From: Bradyrhizobium sp. 199
GTDB taxonomy: Bacteria > Pseudomonadota > Alphaproteobacteria > Rhizobiales > Xanthobacteraceae
Assembly (NCBI RefSeq): GCF_023073355.1
Contig: NZ_JADPJI010000002.1
Coordinates: 1,178,001 to 1,242,000, forward strand
Direction of reading: 5' to 3'
Length of the DNA: 64,000 bases
The translations under genes and the position numbers were made by a program. Of this stretch, positions 54,298 through 62,839 are shown one piece after another (the stretch's first letter is position 1; each line of letters starts with the position of its first letter). A model generated the notes under the pieces. That model worked only from the letters and a program-made list of their open reading frames with translations. It did not search any database and was not told where the DNA came from.

Positions 54298-55518
54298 CTA
54301 CGTCTTCAGCAGCGGTCCGGGGAGTAACAAGGTTGTCGGGAAACCCGGGATCGGCGGCGTCATCCAGCGCCGCGCCCGCCCATGTCCGAAGGATTGCACC
54401 TTGTTCGATCGCGCCAACTCGTCGAGGGCGCGCTGCACCGTGCGCGCACTCGCTCCCAGCGCCAGCGCGAGCGCCGAGCTCGACCAGGGCTCGCCATCGG
54501 AGAGGATGGCGAGGATGGCGGCGTGCTTTTCCTCGACGGGCCGTGCCAGCACGAGAACTTGTCGGCTCTTACGCGGTGTCAGCGCAAAACCCTGCTTCGT
54601 CGCGGTCACATCGGCGAGTGGCCTGAGCTTCGCGCGGAGCCGCCCGATCTCGACCCGCAACCGCGCGCGATGGGATTCATCGAGATGCCTGGCCTGAAAC
54701 GCTGCCGTGATCAGCGCTTCGCGCGAGACATCCGCAGGCCATGCTTGCGCCAGGATGCGCGCGAGCGCGAACAGCACGGGCCGCGTGCCGAGCGGCACGA
54801 TGATGTCCTGCCGGCGAACCGAATGATGGAACGTGTCCACAACAAGCGCCGCTGAAGTGGCGAGATCTTCGATCTGTTCGAGCAGCAGCGGGCGCTCCTC
54901 GCCGCGCGTGATCAGCCGCGCTGCCGGCGTATCGAGCACGAGGCTCGTGCGTTCGACCTCGGCCGTGAGCGCAGCGATACCGGCCAGCCGGGCTGCGCGA
55001 GCCGCGCGGCCGAGTGCCGCGCGCGCGTCTTTCGTCCTGAGTTGCCGGATGGCGATGCCGGCGACGACGAGTTCGCGGGCAACTTGCGATGCGGGCGCGA
55101 GCGGGAAGGGGCCGAGATCGCCCAGCGTACGCCCAGCCTCGTCCGCGCGTCCGAGGAGAAGAAGACGACGGGCCTCGATGTGGCCCGCATGCATTGCATT
55201 GGCGAGATCGCCATGCCTTTCGAGGGTCGCACGCGCCGCGGCGAGCGTTTTTTCCGGCCAGTTCAGGTCGCGCGAGACGAGCGCGATCTCGGCCTCGGCA
55301 ACCACGCACCTGGCGCGCGCGACCGCCTCGCGCGGGCCGAAAGCGCGCGCGGCGCTGCGCAGCAGCGACTTGGCCTTGGCGAGATCGCCGAGCTGTGCCA
55401 TCGCAATGCCGCGCAACGCCAGCGACGGCGCGTCGTTGCGCAGCGCAACGCGGTTCAGCGCGCCGAGCGGATCGCCCGCTGCGAGCGCGCGCGCCGCCGC
55501 CGTGATCAGCGACTCCAT
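54298..55518 (-). CDS. Putative transcriptional regulator with TPR-like N-terminus
   Basis: 406 aa from the ATG at 55518. Residues 1-200 are helical repeats (LALRGIAMAQLGDLAKAKSL, RARCVVAEAEIALVSRDLNW) like TPR/AAA-adjacent sensors. Around 225-300 lies an OmpR/BTAD-like winged-helix segment (VSREALITAAFQARHLDESH, RARLRVEIGRLRAKLRPLAD). A second HTH, GASARTVQRALDELARSNKV, is near the end. Divergent from the DUF899 gene (about 145 bases) and coupled to the propeller gene, so it probably controls both units. Confidence 0.82.
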   Translation of the reverse strand: MESLITAAARALAAGDPLGALNRVALRNDAPSLALRGIAMAQLGDLAKAKSLLRSAARAFGPREAVARARCVVAEAEIALVSRDLNWPEKTLAAARATLERHGDLANAMHAGHIEARRLLLLGRADEAGRTLGDLGPFPLAPASQVARELVVAGIAIRQLRTKDARAALGRAARAARLAGIAALTAEVERTSLVLDTPAARLITRGEERPLLLEQIEDLATSAALVVDTFHHSVRRQDIIVPLGTRPVLFALARILAQAWPADVSREALITAAFQARHLDESHRARLRVEIGRLRAKLRPLADVTATKQGFALTPRKSRQVLVLARPVEEKHAAILAILSDGEPWSSSALALALGASARTVQRALDELARSNKVQSFGHGRARRWMTPPIPGFPTTLLLPGPLLKT

Positions 55519-55662
55519 GTCAATCCCGCCACACTTGTTACTCCCACCGCGCCACCGTTTGGTGCCAGAAATCGTTGACGGCCGACACCATGCGGCGAGG
55601 GGCGAACGGTTCTGCGACTGCAAGACGCGGACTTGCCGCCCGGATAGGAAGTTTGGAGAACC

Positions 55663-56457
55663 ATGATGACGTCAGCAGACAAAGCAGCGACGAACGGACG
55701 GACCGCCATGCAGACACCGCCGGTGGTGTCGCCGCAGGACTGGGAGGCCGCCCGTCAGCAACTGCTCGTGAAGGAAAAGGCGCATACCCGTGCCCGTGAC
55801 GCCCTGGCGGCCGAGCGCCGGCGCATGCCGTGGATGGAAGTGACCAAAACCTATGCGTTCGAGGGGCCCGGCGGCAAGCTCAGTCTGCCTGACCTGTTCC
55901 AGGGGCGGCGGCAGCTGATCGTCTACCGGGCCTTTTTCGAGCCCGGCGTGTTCGGCTGGCCCGATCACGCCTGCCGGGGCTGCTCCATGGTGGCCGACCA
56001 GGTCGCCCATGTCGCGCATTTGAACGCCCGCGACACCACGCTCGTGTTCGCATCGCGCGCGCCGCAGGCCGACATTATCAGGCTGAAGCAGCGGATGGGC
56101 TGGACCATGCCGTGGGTCACCGTCACCGACAGTTTCGATGCCGATTTCGGCGTCGACGAATGGCACGGGACCAACGTGTTCTACCGCGACGGGGCGCGCA
56201 TCTTCCGCACCTATTTCGTCAAGAGCCGGGGCGACGAGCAGATGGGCGGCACCTGGAATTACCTCGACATCACCGCGCTCGGTCGCCAGGAGGTTTGGGA
56301 AGATTCGCCGCAAGGCTATCCGCAGACGCCGACCTACAAATGGTGGAACTGGCACGACAGCTACACGGAAGGCGCGGCGCCCGACAAGAAATGGGTCGAG
56401 ATCTCCGACGCGGGCGAGAAGGCTTTTCGCGAGGAGGCCGCGGGAGGTCGTGACTAG
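55663..56457 (+). CDS. DUF899-family thioredoxin-like protein
   Basis: 264 aa (an internal ATG at 55708 is possible). Thioredoxin-like fold with DWEAARQQLLVKEKAHTRAR, RRRMPWMEVTKTYAFEGPGG, RQLIVYRAFFEPGVFGWPDH and the redox-type HACRGCSMVADQV (CxxC). Then NARDTTLVFASRAPQADIIR and YVMTVTD-like MPWVTVTDSFDADFGVD, TYKWWNWHDSY. The family is common near sigma factors and antisigma-like regulators; function unknown. Divergent from the regulator. Confidence 0.92.
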   Translation: MMTSADKAATNGRTAMQTPPVVSPQDWEAARQQLLVKEKAHTRARDALAAERRRMPWMEVTKTYAFEGPGGKLSLPDLFQGRRQLIVYRAFFEPGVFGWPDHACRGCSMVADQVAHVAHLNARDTTLVFASRAPQADIIRLKQRMGWTMPWVTVTDSFDADFGVDEWHGTNVFYRDGARIFRTYFVKSRGDEQMGGTWNYLDITALGRQEVWEDSPQGYPQTPTYKWWNWHDSYTEGAAPDKKWVEISDAGEKAFREEAAGGRD

Positions 56458-56719
56458 TCCCGTCAGCGCAACTGCCGGCGCCTGCGGCGATGGCGTGGTG
56501 GCCGCGCGCCACCTCGCCAGATGGCTGGCGTTGGCGGCGACGCCGACCTTCGCGATCATGGCGCTGCTGGCGGCCATGCTCGGCGAGGGAGCGGCAGACA
56601 TGCTCTGCACCGGCGGGCATGGATCCGTGCTCGGCGGGATGGTGCCGATGTATCTGCTGATGAGCGCGTTTCATTCGGCGGCATGGCTGAAGGTGATCGC
56701 GGAGCGGCGGCGCGGGTGA
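56450..56719 (+). CDS. Small two-helix membrane protein coupled to DUF899
   Basis: 89 aa from a GTG at 56450, overlapping the DUF899 stop. Two membrane segments: WLALAATPTFAIMALLAAML and GSVLGGMVPMYLLMSAFHSA; a Cys (DMLCTGGHG) lies between. GGAGG upstream is close (2 bases), so the start may lie a few codons further in. Its job may be to anchor or sense beside the DUF899 protein; unknown. Confidence 0.75.
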   Translation: MTSPVSATAGACGDGVVAARHLARWLALAATPTFAIMALLAAMLGEGAADMLCTGGHGSVLGGMVPMYLLMSAFHSAAWLKVIAERRRG

Positions 56720-56766
56720 GCGGCCGGCAAATGCAGTGAAGCAGAACGGCGTGGCGCACCTGCGCG

Positions 56767-57186
56767 CTACTTTCCACCGGCTGACTGCAAATAGGCCACC
56801 ACCTTGCCCGCTTCCTCCGTCGAGATACCGCCATAGGGCTGCATCTTGTGGCCGGACACGACCTCGTCGGGCTTGACCAGGAAGCGGGTAAGCTTGTCCT
56901 GGTCCCAGCTGAAGCCCGCCTCTTTCATCGAGGACGAATAATTGTAGTCCGGCAGCGAGCCGGCCTTGCGTCCGACGATCCTGTTGAGGTTGGGGCCGAG
57001 GCGGTTGTCGCCTTCTTTCACCGAGTGGCAGGTGCGGCAGGAATTGTTGAAGGCCTGCTGGGCTGCGTCGCCGCTCGCCGGCTGCTGGGCGAGCGTGGAG
57101 GAGGCGGACAGCAGCAGCGTCAATATCGCGACGCCCGAGATCGCGCGCAGCGACGTGCTTGGCGGGGTTTGCAGGCGTGATTGCAT
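56767..57186 (-). CDS. Class I cytochrome c
   Basis: 139 aa from the ATG at 57186 (GGAGGTG upstream). Signal peptide SLRAISGVAILTLLLSASST. Haem attachment CRTCHS (Cys50, Cys53, His54), then RLGPNLNRIVGRKAGSLPDY, FSWDQDKLTRFLVKPDEVVS and the Met ligand in GHKMQPYGG (Met115). Length and layout match soluble or lightly anchored cytochrome c2-like electron carriers of the respiratory or symbiotic chain. Confidence 0.95.
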   Translation of the reverse strand: MQSRLQTPPSTSLRAISGVAILTLLLSASSTLAQQPASGDAAQQAFNNSCRTCHSVKEGDNRLGPNLNRIVGRKAGSLPDYNYSSSMKEAGFSWDQDKLTRFLVKPDEVVSGHKMQPYGGISTEEAGKVVAYLQSAGGK

Positions 57187-57489
57187 CCGCACCTCCATGC
57201 GCGATGACCTGGGAGCATGGGACAAACGAAAACGCCCCCGGTGGGTTCCGGCGCCGTTTGCGTCACAATGTCCTGCTCGCATTCGAGCCTTCTGTTGAAG
57301 GCTTCGGGGATTGGTCGCGAGGGCCTCGGGCCTGAACGGACGACATGGTAGAGGGCGGCGCCGGGCGATCTGATCATTGAAGTACACCTGGCAATGGGCG
57401 GTATGCCGCCCTGCGGAGCTCAACCGAAACTTGACTGACAAAGATGCGGTAACCTAGAATTGTCTATTATCTTGAGCAGGGGAAGGGCT
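57187..57489. other. Intergenic stretch without a gene (303 bases)
   Basis: Upstream of both the cytochrome c and the secreted orphan. The 100 bases before 57490 become AT-richer (CCTAGAATTGTCTATTATCT), consistent with the orphan's acquired origin and perhaps its promoter. No RNA gene seen. Confidence 0.4.
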
Positions 57490-59055
57490 ATGTTATCTGG
57501 AAAATTGGTTGTCTTATTCGCATTGGGAAGTTCGGTCTGGTCAACAGCGGCCTCCGCGCAGCTCTCCGCGATGGATCTGAAACTCTTCTATCCACCGACG
57601 AACGCCCCGCTTAGCGAACAAAGGATTTACAAGGTTAGTTTCAGCTGCCAGGCGCGGGCGGATCTCGGCGGCGGGCAGGCTGCCAACCTTTTCATCAGGC
57701 AAGATGCCACATCTAGCCATTTCATCGTGATCAACGACAAGCTCGCCGCCACTGACGCCAATGGAAACGCTACGTTCCCGACGAGCGGTGTCGCATTCTT
57801 GCCGGTCTTCGCAATCACCAAAGGGGTCGTGAAGATCGACAATCGAACTGGTTGCTTAGCCACGCAGTACCTAACCGGTGGCCCAGATTTGTACCTCCAG
57901 GCGTATGCCAACTATTCAACCCAGAATCAGCCTGGCGTTCTGCTTAGCCTTGGCTACGCAATCGCCGGACTGATTCCGCCGCTCTGGGCAATGTTCAACG
58001 GCAATTTGAGTGGCCCAACTAAGGATCAACTGACCGCGTTCGGCAATACAGAAGATCCCCTCAAGAAGACCCTTTTAGCCCTCAATACTGAAGAGAATTA
58101 TCCCGTCAGCATCAACCTTCGTCCGGGGGATTACGAAGTCAGAACGGCATTCAGCAGTGTGAAGATAAAAGTCACCTACGTGCCGTCCATCATCAAGAAC
58201 GGCGGCGATACAGCGATGAAGTTCTTTCGGAAGCAGATCGATACATCACTTCAAAAGATTGACAGCAACAATCTCGCACAGTGCACTGATCTTGCCACCG
58301 ATCTCCTCGCACTCGGATTTTCCAAGGAGGACGATATACCGTATGCGTTGGCGTATAAGGGCATTCGCTCTAAACTAACGGCAGCCCAGGCAAGCCAGTG
58401 TCTCGGCAAAGACTATGCAGTCGCGGCGGCATCGATCAAGCAAGGCCTTTGGGAATTCGCCAGCAGAAGGGATCAGATACTGTCGGTGGAACAAGCCAAG
58501 GCAGAGCATTCCGCTGTGCCTCTAGAGGTGCCATACCAGCCCGAATACGACGATACGCGCATGAAGCGCTTCACAGACGCACTGTCACGATTGACGCGGG
58601 TCGATACGATGGCAGCTTCGGACCAAGTTGCTTTTTCGAAGACCCTCAGGGAGCCGGTCAGCCTCGACGACCAATCTGTCGTCAAATTTTTCGGCGGAGA
58701 CCCGAAAGACTATCCAGGACCGGCCCTTGCGGCATATTTCATCGAAAAAGGCTACCGGCGCTTCGGTTGCTATCAGTCAACGAATCTCGGTCAGAAGCTC
58801 GATGGCGGCAAAACGCTTCTCTTTGCATTCAAGGCAGACAAGGATGACGCTAGTCTCGGCATCGAGAATGTGGCGTTGCTCAAGCCGATTTTTACCGAAA
58901 CGGGGGCCTTGAGCAAGTTGATCGCATACGATGACTTCGATTGGATAAATGCCGCGATGACCAGCCGTAGCTGGATGTGCGGACGAATCTCCATAAAGAA
59001 GCCGGCCTCTCCAGAGCCTGCCGTCGCAAAGCCCCTTGTTTCGCAGAACCAGTAG
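57490..59055 (+). CDS. Secreted orphan protein (521 aa), low GC
   Basis: From the ATG at 57490 (AGGGGAAGGG upstream). Signal peptide MLSGKLVVLFALGSSVWSTA, cleaved near ASAQ. Middle region is beta-rich (SFSCQARADLGGGQAANLFI, FPTSGVAFLPVFAITKGVVK), then helical (KFFRKQIDTSLQKIDSNNLA, ATDLLALGFSKEDDIPYAL) and a C-terminal part with IKNGG and CYQSTNLGQKLDGG, WMCGRISIKKP. At least six Cys may form disulfides. No family recognised. GC is clearly below neighbours; a likely acquired gene. Confidence 0.75.
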   Translation: MLSGKLVVLFALGSSVWSTAASAQLSAMDLKLFYPPTNAPLSEQRIYKVSFSCQARADLGGGQAANLFIRQDATSSHFIVINDKLAATDANGNATFPTSGVAFLPVFAITKGVVKIDNRTGCLATQYLTGGPDLYLQAYANYSTQNQPGVLLSLGYAIAGLIPPLWAMFNGNLSGPTKDQLTAFGNTEDPLKKTLLALNTEENYPVSINLRPGDYEVRTAFSSVKIKVTYVPSIIKNGGDTAMKFFRKQIDTSLQKIDSNNLAQCTDLATDLLALGFSKEDDIPYALAYKGIRSKLTAAQASQCLGKDYAVAAASIKQGLWEFASRRDQILSVEQAKAEHSAVPLEVPYQPEYDDTRMKRFTDALSRLTRVDTMAASDQVAFSKTLREPVSLDDQSVVKFFGGDPKDYPGPALAAYFIEKGYRRFGCYQSTNLGQKLDGGKTLLFAFKADKDDASLGIENVALLKPIFTETGALSKLIAYDDFDWINAAMTSRSWMCGRISIKKPASPEPAVAKPLVSQNQ

Positions 59056-59140
59056 CGGCTCAGTCAGGTACTAGCTCAGCTGCTTTGCAAACGGCTCCCG
59101 CGATGCCGGAGCCCACTAGCTCTATGTGACCAGCTTTATG

Positions 59141-59857
59141 CTAGCGCGTGGCAGATCCGAGATCCGCACGGCGCTCCGTCATCGGCAGCACGATCACCTT
59201 GGTGCCGACGTTGACGCGGGAATAGAGGTCGGACACGTCGTCATTGGTCAGGCGGATGCAGCCGGATGACACGCGCTTGCCGATGGTGTCGGGCGCATTG
59301 GTGCCGTGGATCCGATAGATGGTGCCGCCGAGATACATGGCGCGGGCTCCCAGGGGATTGCCGGGGCCGCCGGCCATGTGACGCGGCAGATAGGGCTGGC
59401 GAGCGATCATCTCCGGCGGAGGAGTCCAGGCCGGCCACTCGGCCTTCCGGGTCACGGACTGGACGCCGGACCAGGTGAAGCCGTCGCGGCCGACGCCGAT
59501 GCCGTAGCGCAGCGCCTGGCCATTGCCGAGCACGTAATAGAGATAAGTGTTGGGCGTATCGATGACGATGGTGCCCGGCGCCTCGCGCGTCGCGTAGGCA
59601 ACGGTCTGGCGGCGGAAGCGCGCCGGCGTCTCGACCGCGTCCTGATCCTCGGAGGGTTCGGTCTGGTAGCTCGGCGCCTGATAGGGCTGATAGGGCTGGA
59701 ACGGCTGCGGCGCGGCGAGCGGCGGCAGCGGCTGGAAGAAGGGGAAGAGCTGCACGGGCGCGGCCTTCGCCGTGCCTGCGAGAGCAATTGCGGAAACCGC
59801 GACTGCGCCAAAAACAGCGGCGCGCGAAAACGTCTTGAAGGTATCCATATTGAACAT
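59141..59857 (-). CDS. L,D-transpeptidase (YkuD family)
   Basis: 238 aa, second L,D-transpeptidase of the window. Signal peptide SRAAVFGAVAVSAIALAGTA, a short Pro/Gln-rich linker (QPFQPYQPYQAPSYQ), then the catalytic domain with His184 (YRIHGTNAPDTIGK), Cys200 and Arg202 (SSGCIRLTNDDVSD), the complete canonical motif. Its catalytic domain is over 80 percent similar by eye to that of the 21135 gene, which suggests duplication, but this one keeps the Arg the other has lost. Confidence 0.95.
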   Translation of the reverse strand: MFNMDTFKTFSRAAVFGAVAVSAIALAGTAKAAPVQLFPFFQPLPPLAAPQPFQPYQPYQAPSYQTEPSEDQDAVETPARFRRQTVAYATREAPGTIVIDTPNTYLYYVLGNGQALRYGIGVGRDGFTWSGVQSVTRKAEWPAWTPPPEMIARQPYLPRHMAGGPGNPLGARAMYLGGTIYRIHGTNAPDTIGKRVSSGCIRLTNDDVSDLYSRVNVGTKVIVLPMTERRADLGSATR

Positions 59858-60131
59858 TTGATCGCCCCTGTCTGCTCGGTGTCGTTAATCACCGCGGCAC
59901 CGTTTCGGTGCTCCGTTGCGTAGATCACTAACGGCGAAACGTTTCGGGACATTTGCGCGGGAAACCGAAAACGGTTTCGTCACGGCAAGGTTTGTTTCAT
60001 GACAGTTTCGTGGCCGTGCCGGCCCGTTAACGAACAAAACGGCCCGCCGACACTTCCATGACGTCACACGCCTGAAATATCCTTCGTTGATGGTCGATGC
60101 CTGAGAATCATCAAACTCTCGGGATTTTCCC

Positions 60132-61184
60132 ATGCGGGTATTAATCGCGACTGACGCCTGGCATCCGCAGGTCAACGGTGTGGTGCGGACGCTGACCTCG
60201 CTGGCGAACGCGGCCAAGGCCCTCGATGTCGAGATCGACTTCCTGACGCCGGACGGCTTTCGGTCCTGCCCGCTGCCGACCTATCCGGGCCTGCGCATCG
60301 CGCTGCCGAGCCGCAAAGAGATCGCGCGGCGGATCGAGAAGGTCGCGCCGGAAGCGCTGCACATCGCAACCGAAGGGTCGATCGGCTGGGCCGCACGCGC
60401 CTATTGCCGGCGCAACCGGCTTGCCTTCACCACTTCCTACACTACGCGCTTTCCGGAATATGTTTCGGTGCGGACCGGCATCCCGGCGGCGGTCGGCTAT
60501 GCCGTGCTGCGCCACTTCCACGATGCCGCCGCCATGACCATGGTTGCGACGCCTTCGCTGCGGCAGGAGCTGTCCGAGCGCGGCTTCAAGCGGCTCGGCT
60601 TCTGGACCCGCGGCGTCAATACCGAGCTGTTCCATCCCGACGCTCCGGCCAGGCTCGATCTGCCGGGTCCGATCTTCATGACCATGGGCCGCGTGGCGCT
60701 AGAGAAGAATCTCGAAGCATTCCTCTCGCTCGACCTGCCCGGCACCAAGGTCGTCGTCGGCGACGGTCCGCAGAAGGCAGCGCTTGAAAAGAAATATCCC
60801 GACGTGGTCTTCCTCGGCGAGAAGATGGGCGCCGACCTCGCCGCGCAACTCGCGGCGGCCGATGTGTTCGTGTTTCCGAGCCTGACCGATACGTTTGGCG
60901 TGGTGCAGCTCGAGGCGCTGGCCTGCGGCACGCCGGTTGCGGCGTTTCCGGTCACGGGTCCTAAAGACGTCATCGCCGATCATCCGATCGGCGCGATCGA
61001 TCACGATCTGCGCGCCGCGTGCCTGCGCGCACTCACCATGTCGCGCGAGACCTGCCGCAACTTCGCGCTGGAGCGCTCCTGGGAGAACAGTGCGCGCCAG
61101 TTCATCGGCAATCTCACCTCACTTCAGCCCAGCCGTGCCTTGCGCGCCTCGCCTCGCATGGCGCGGCGGCCGGTGCGCGGTTGA
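60132..61184 (+). CDS. GT4-type glycosyltransferase
   Basis: 350 aa Leloir GT-B enzyme. N-terminal MRVLIATDAWHPQVNGVVRT, DFLTPDGFRSCPLPTYPGLR; nucleotide-sugar domain RGVNTELFHPD, GRVALEKNLEAFL, VVVGDGPQKAALEKKYPDV and the ExxAxGxPVA-type PSLTDTFGVVQLEALACGTP. Such MgtA-like enzymes add mannose or glucose to lipids. Start at 60132 follows a rich spacer of TTTCG repeats. It precedes the methyltransferase by 35 bases. Confidence 0.9.
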   Translation: MRVLIATDAWHPQVNGVVRTLTSLANAAKALDVEIDFLTPDGFRSCPLPTYPGLRIALPSRKEIARRIEKVAPEALHIATEGSIGWAARAYCRRNRLAFTTSYTTRFPEYVSVRTGIPAAVGYAVLRHFHDAAAMTMVATPSLRQELSERGFKRLGFWTRGVNTELFHPDAPARLDLPGPIFMTMGRVALEKNLEAFLSLDLPGTKVVVGDGPQKAALEKKYPDVVFLGEKMGADLAAQLAAADVFVFPSLTDTFGVVQLEALACGTPVAAFPVTGPKDVIADHPIGAIDHDLRAACLRALTMSRETCRNFALERSWENSARQFIGNLTSLQPSRALRASPRMARRPVRG

Positions 61185-61219
61185 CCTCTCCGTTTTGAAC
61201 CACAGCGAGAACCTCAACC

Positions 61220-61909
61220 ATGGCCAAGATCATGAACCTTGACGGCGCTCAGCAGCTCGACCTCACCCGTGGCGCGGTCGAGCAAGCCTATGACCGCTGG
61301 GCGCCCGTCTACGACCTCGTGTTTGGCGGCGTGTTCGCCAAGGGCCGGCAGGCGGCGATCGCGGCCACCAACAAGATCGGCGGCCGCGTGCTCGAGGTCG
61401 GCATCGGAACCGGCATCTCGCTGCCGCTCTATGCCCCGAACCTCCGCATTTTCGGCACCGACATTTCGGAGGCAATGTTGGACAAGGCGCGTCGGCGCGT
61501 CGCCGAGGGTGGGCTGAAGAACGTCGAGGGCCTCGCGGTGATGGACGCCGAGAAGCTCGAATTCTCTGACGATTCCTTCGACGTGGTGATGGCGCAATAT
61601 GTCGTCACCGCCGTGCCGAACCCCGAAAAGGCGCTCGACGAGTTCGCCCGCGTGCTGCGTCCCGGCGGCGAGCTGATCATCCTCACCCGCGTCAGCGCGG
61701 ATGCCGGCATGCGCCGCTTCATCGAGCAGAAGCTGCAGCCGGTGGTGCGTCCGCTCGGCTTCCGCACCGCCGAGTTCGCCTGGTCGCGTTATGCGAAGTG
61801 GCTGGCCGGCGCCCACGGCATCGAGCTCGCCGAGCGCCGTTTGATTCCGCCGCTCGGTCATTTCTCGCTGGTGCGCTTCCGCAAGGTCGACGTCGCCAAG
61901 GCGGCGTGA
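61220..61909 (+). CDS. SAM-dependent methyltransferase, Rhodobacter-type phospholipid N-methyltransferase-like
   Basis: 229 aa class I fold. Substrate arm AYDRWAPVYDLVFGGVFAKG, SAM motif I VLEVGIGTGISLPLYAPNLR, then GTDISEAMLDKARRRVAEGG, MDAEKLEFSDDSFDVVMAQY and RVLRPGGELIILTRVSADAG. The YDLVFG start is shared with Rhodobacter-type PmtA/PmtX enzymes that methylate phosphatidylethanolamine toward phosphatidylcholine. Activity on this lipid is likely but unproven. Confidence 0.85.
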   Translation: MAKIMNLDGAQQLDLTRGAVEQAYDRWAPVYDLVFGGVFAKGRQAAIAATNKIGGRVLEVGIGTGISLPLYAPNLRIFGTDISEAMLDKARRRVAEGGLKNVEGLAVMDAEKLEFSDDSFDVVMAQYVVTAVPNPEKALDEFARVLRPGGELIILTRVSADAGMRRFIEQKLQPVVRPLGFRTAEFAWSRYAKWLAGAHGIELAERRLIPPLGHFSLVRFRKVDVAKAA

Positions 61910-62036
61910 GCCGAAGCTTGCGCGTCGCATGCGTCCATCGCACCGCTGCACATCGGCACATGACAAGATGATGATGTCATACGGCCTACATCGAATCTCT
62001 TTAAATCCCGTACCTGAAGGCATTTTGGGGGAGAGC

Positions 62037-62696
62037 ATGATCAAGAATTATCTCGAGCAGCTGCGGATCCAGCGCTGGGACGACCATCGTTACTATCACC
62101 ACAGCCGCATCAATCAGAGCCTGCACTTCGTCAGCGCGCTGAGCTTCCTCTTCGCCTATGTCTGGCTGTTCATCGATCCTGTCGTCTCCGCGCTGGTCGG
62201 CTGGATGGTCTCGATGACGTCGCGCCAGGCCGGTCACTTCTTCTTCGAGCCGCACGGCTATGACCACATCAACCAGGCGACGCACGAGCACAAGGAAGAG
62301 ATCAAGGTCGGCTACAACCTTCAGCGCAAGGTGGTGCTGATGTCGATCTGGGCGGCCTCGCCGCTGGTGCTGTTGGTCGATCCGACGCTGTTCGGCCTGT
62401 TCACGCCCTGGGTGAGCGCGACCGATTTCATGCGGGAGGTTGCCAAGATCTGGCTTGTGGTCGGCGGTGGCGGTCTTCTGTTCCGCACCGTGCACCTTTT
62501 CTTCATCCGCGACGTCGAGACCGGCCTCGTCTGGATGACCAAAATCCTGACCGACCCGTTCCATGACCTGATGCTCTATCGCAGCGCCCCGCTCGCCCTG
62601 ATGCGCGGCGAGCTGATGGATCCCGGCCTGCACCTCAATCCGGAGCATACGCTGGGCCTGATCGGCGAGCCCACACGCGAAGAGCAGCACGCCTGA
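62037..62696 (+). CDS. Membrane protein of unknown function (219 aa)
   Basis: ATG at 62037 behind GGGGGAGAG. About four membrane helices (LHFVSALSFLFAYVWLFIDP, VVSALVGWMVSMTSRQAG, ASPLVLLVDPTLFGLF, KIWLVVGGGGLLFRTVHLFF). It has several His in the cytosolic-facing loops (RYYHHSRINQSLHF, GHFFFEPHGYDHIN, THEHKEEIKVGYN), which recall Mpo1/DUF962-like iron-dependent membrane dioxygenases; only weakly supported. It follows the methyltransferase in the same direction. Confidence 0.75.
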   Translation: MIKNYLEQLRIQRWDDHRYYHHSRINQSLHFVSALSFLFAYVWLFIDPVVSALVGWMVSMTSRQAGHFFFEPHGYDHINQATHEHKEEIKVGYNLQRKVVLMSIWAASPLVLLVDPTLFGLFTPWVSATDFMREVAKIWLVVGGGGLLFRTVHLFFIRDVETGLVWMTKILTDPFHDLMLYRSAPLALMRGELMDPGLHLNPEHTLGLIGEPTREEQHA

Positions 62697-62734
62697 GCGT
62701 GCCGCCGCCCAGTCTGCGAATGTCCATGGTTTAC

Positions 62735-62820
62735 GCCATGCCCGGGCTTGTCCCGGGCATCCACGTCCTGGAGCCATCGTGTGGTGATGCGTGGATGGCC
62801 GGGACAAGCCCGGCCGTGAC
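62735..62820. repeat. Palindromic repeat, GCCATGCCCGGGCTTGTCCC family
   Basis: Left arm CATGCCCGGGCTTGTCCCGG, right arm CCGGGACAAGCCCGGCCGTG, with CATCCACG/GCGTGGATG inside. Same family as 18956 and 29265, which lie tens of kilobases away. Confidence 0.88.
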
Positions 62821-62839
62821 GGAGTTAGAGAAATCGGGC

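Noticed and set aside
59858..60131. Repeated TTTCG/CGAAA words upstream of the glycosyltransferase as an operator array
   Set aside because: The words are short and irregularly spaced; in a sequence of this composition they may occur by chance.
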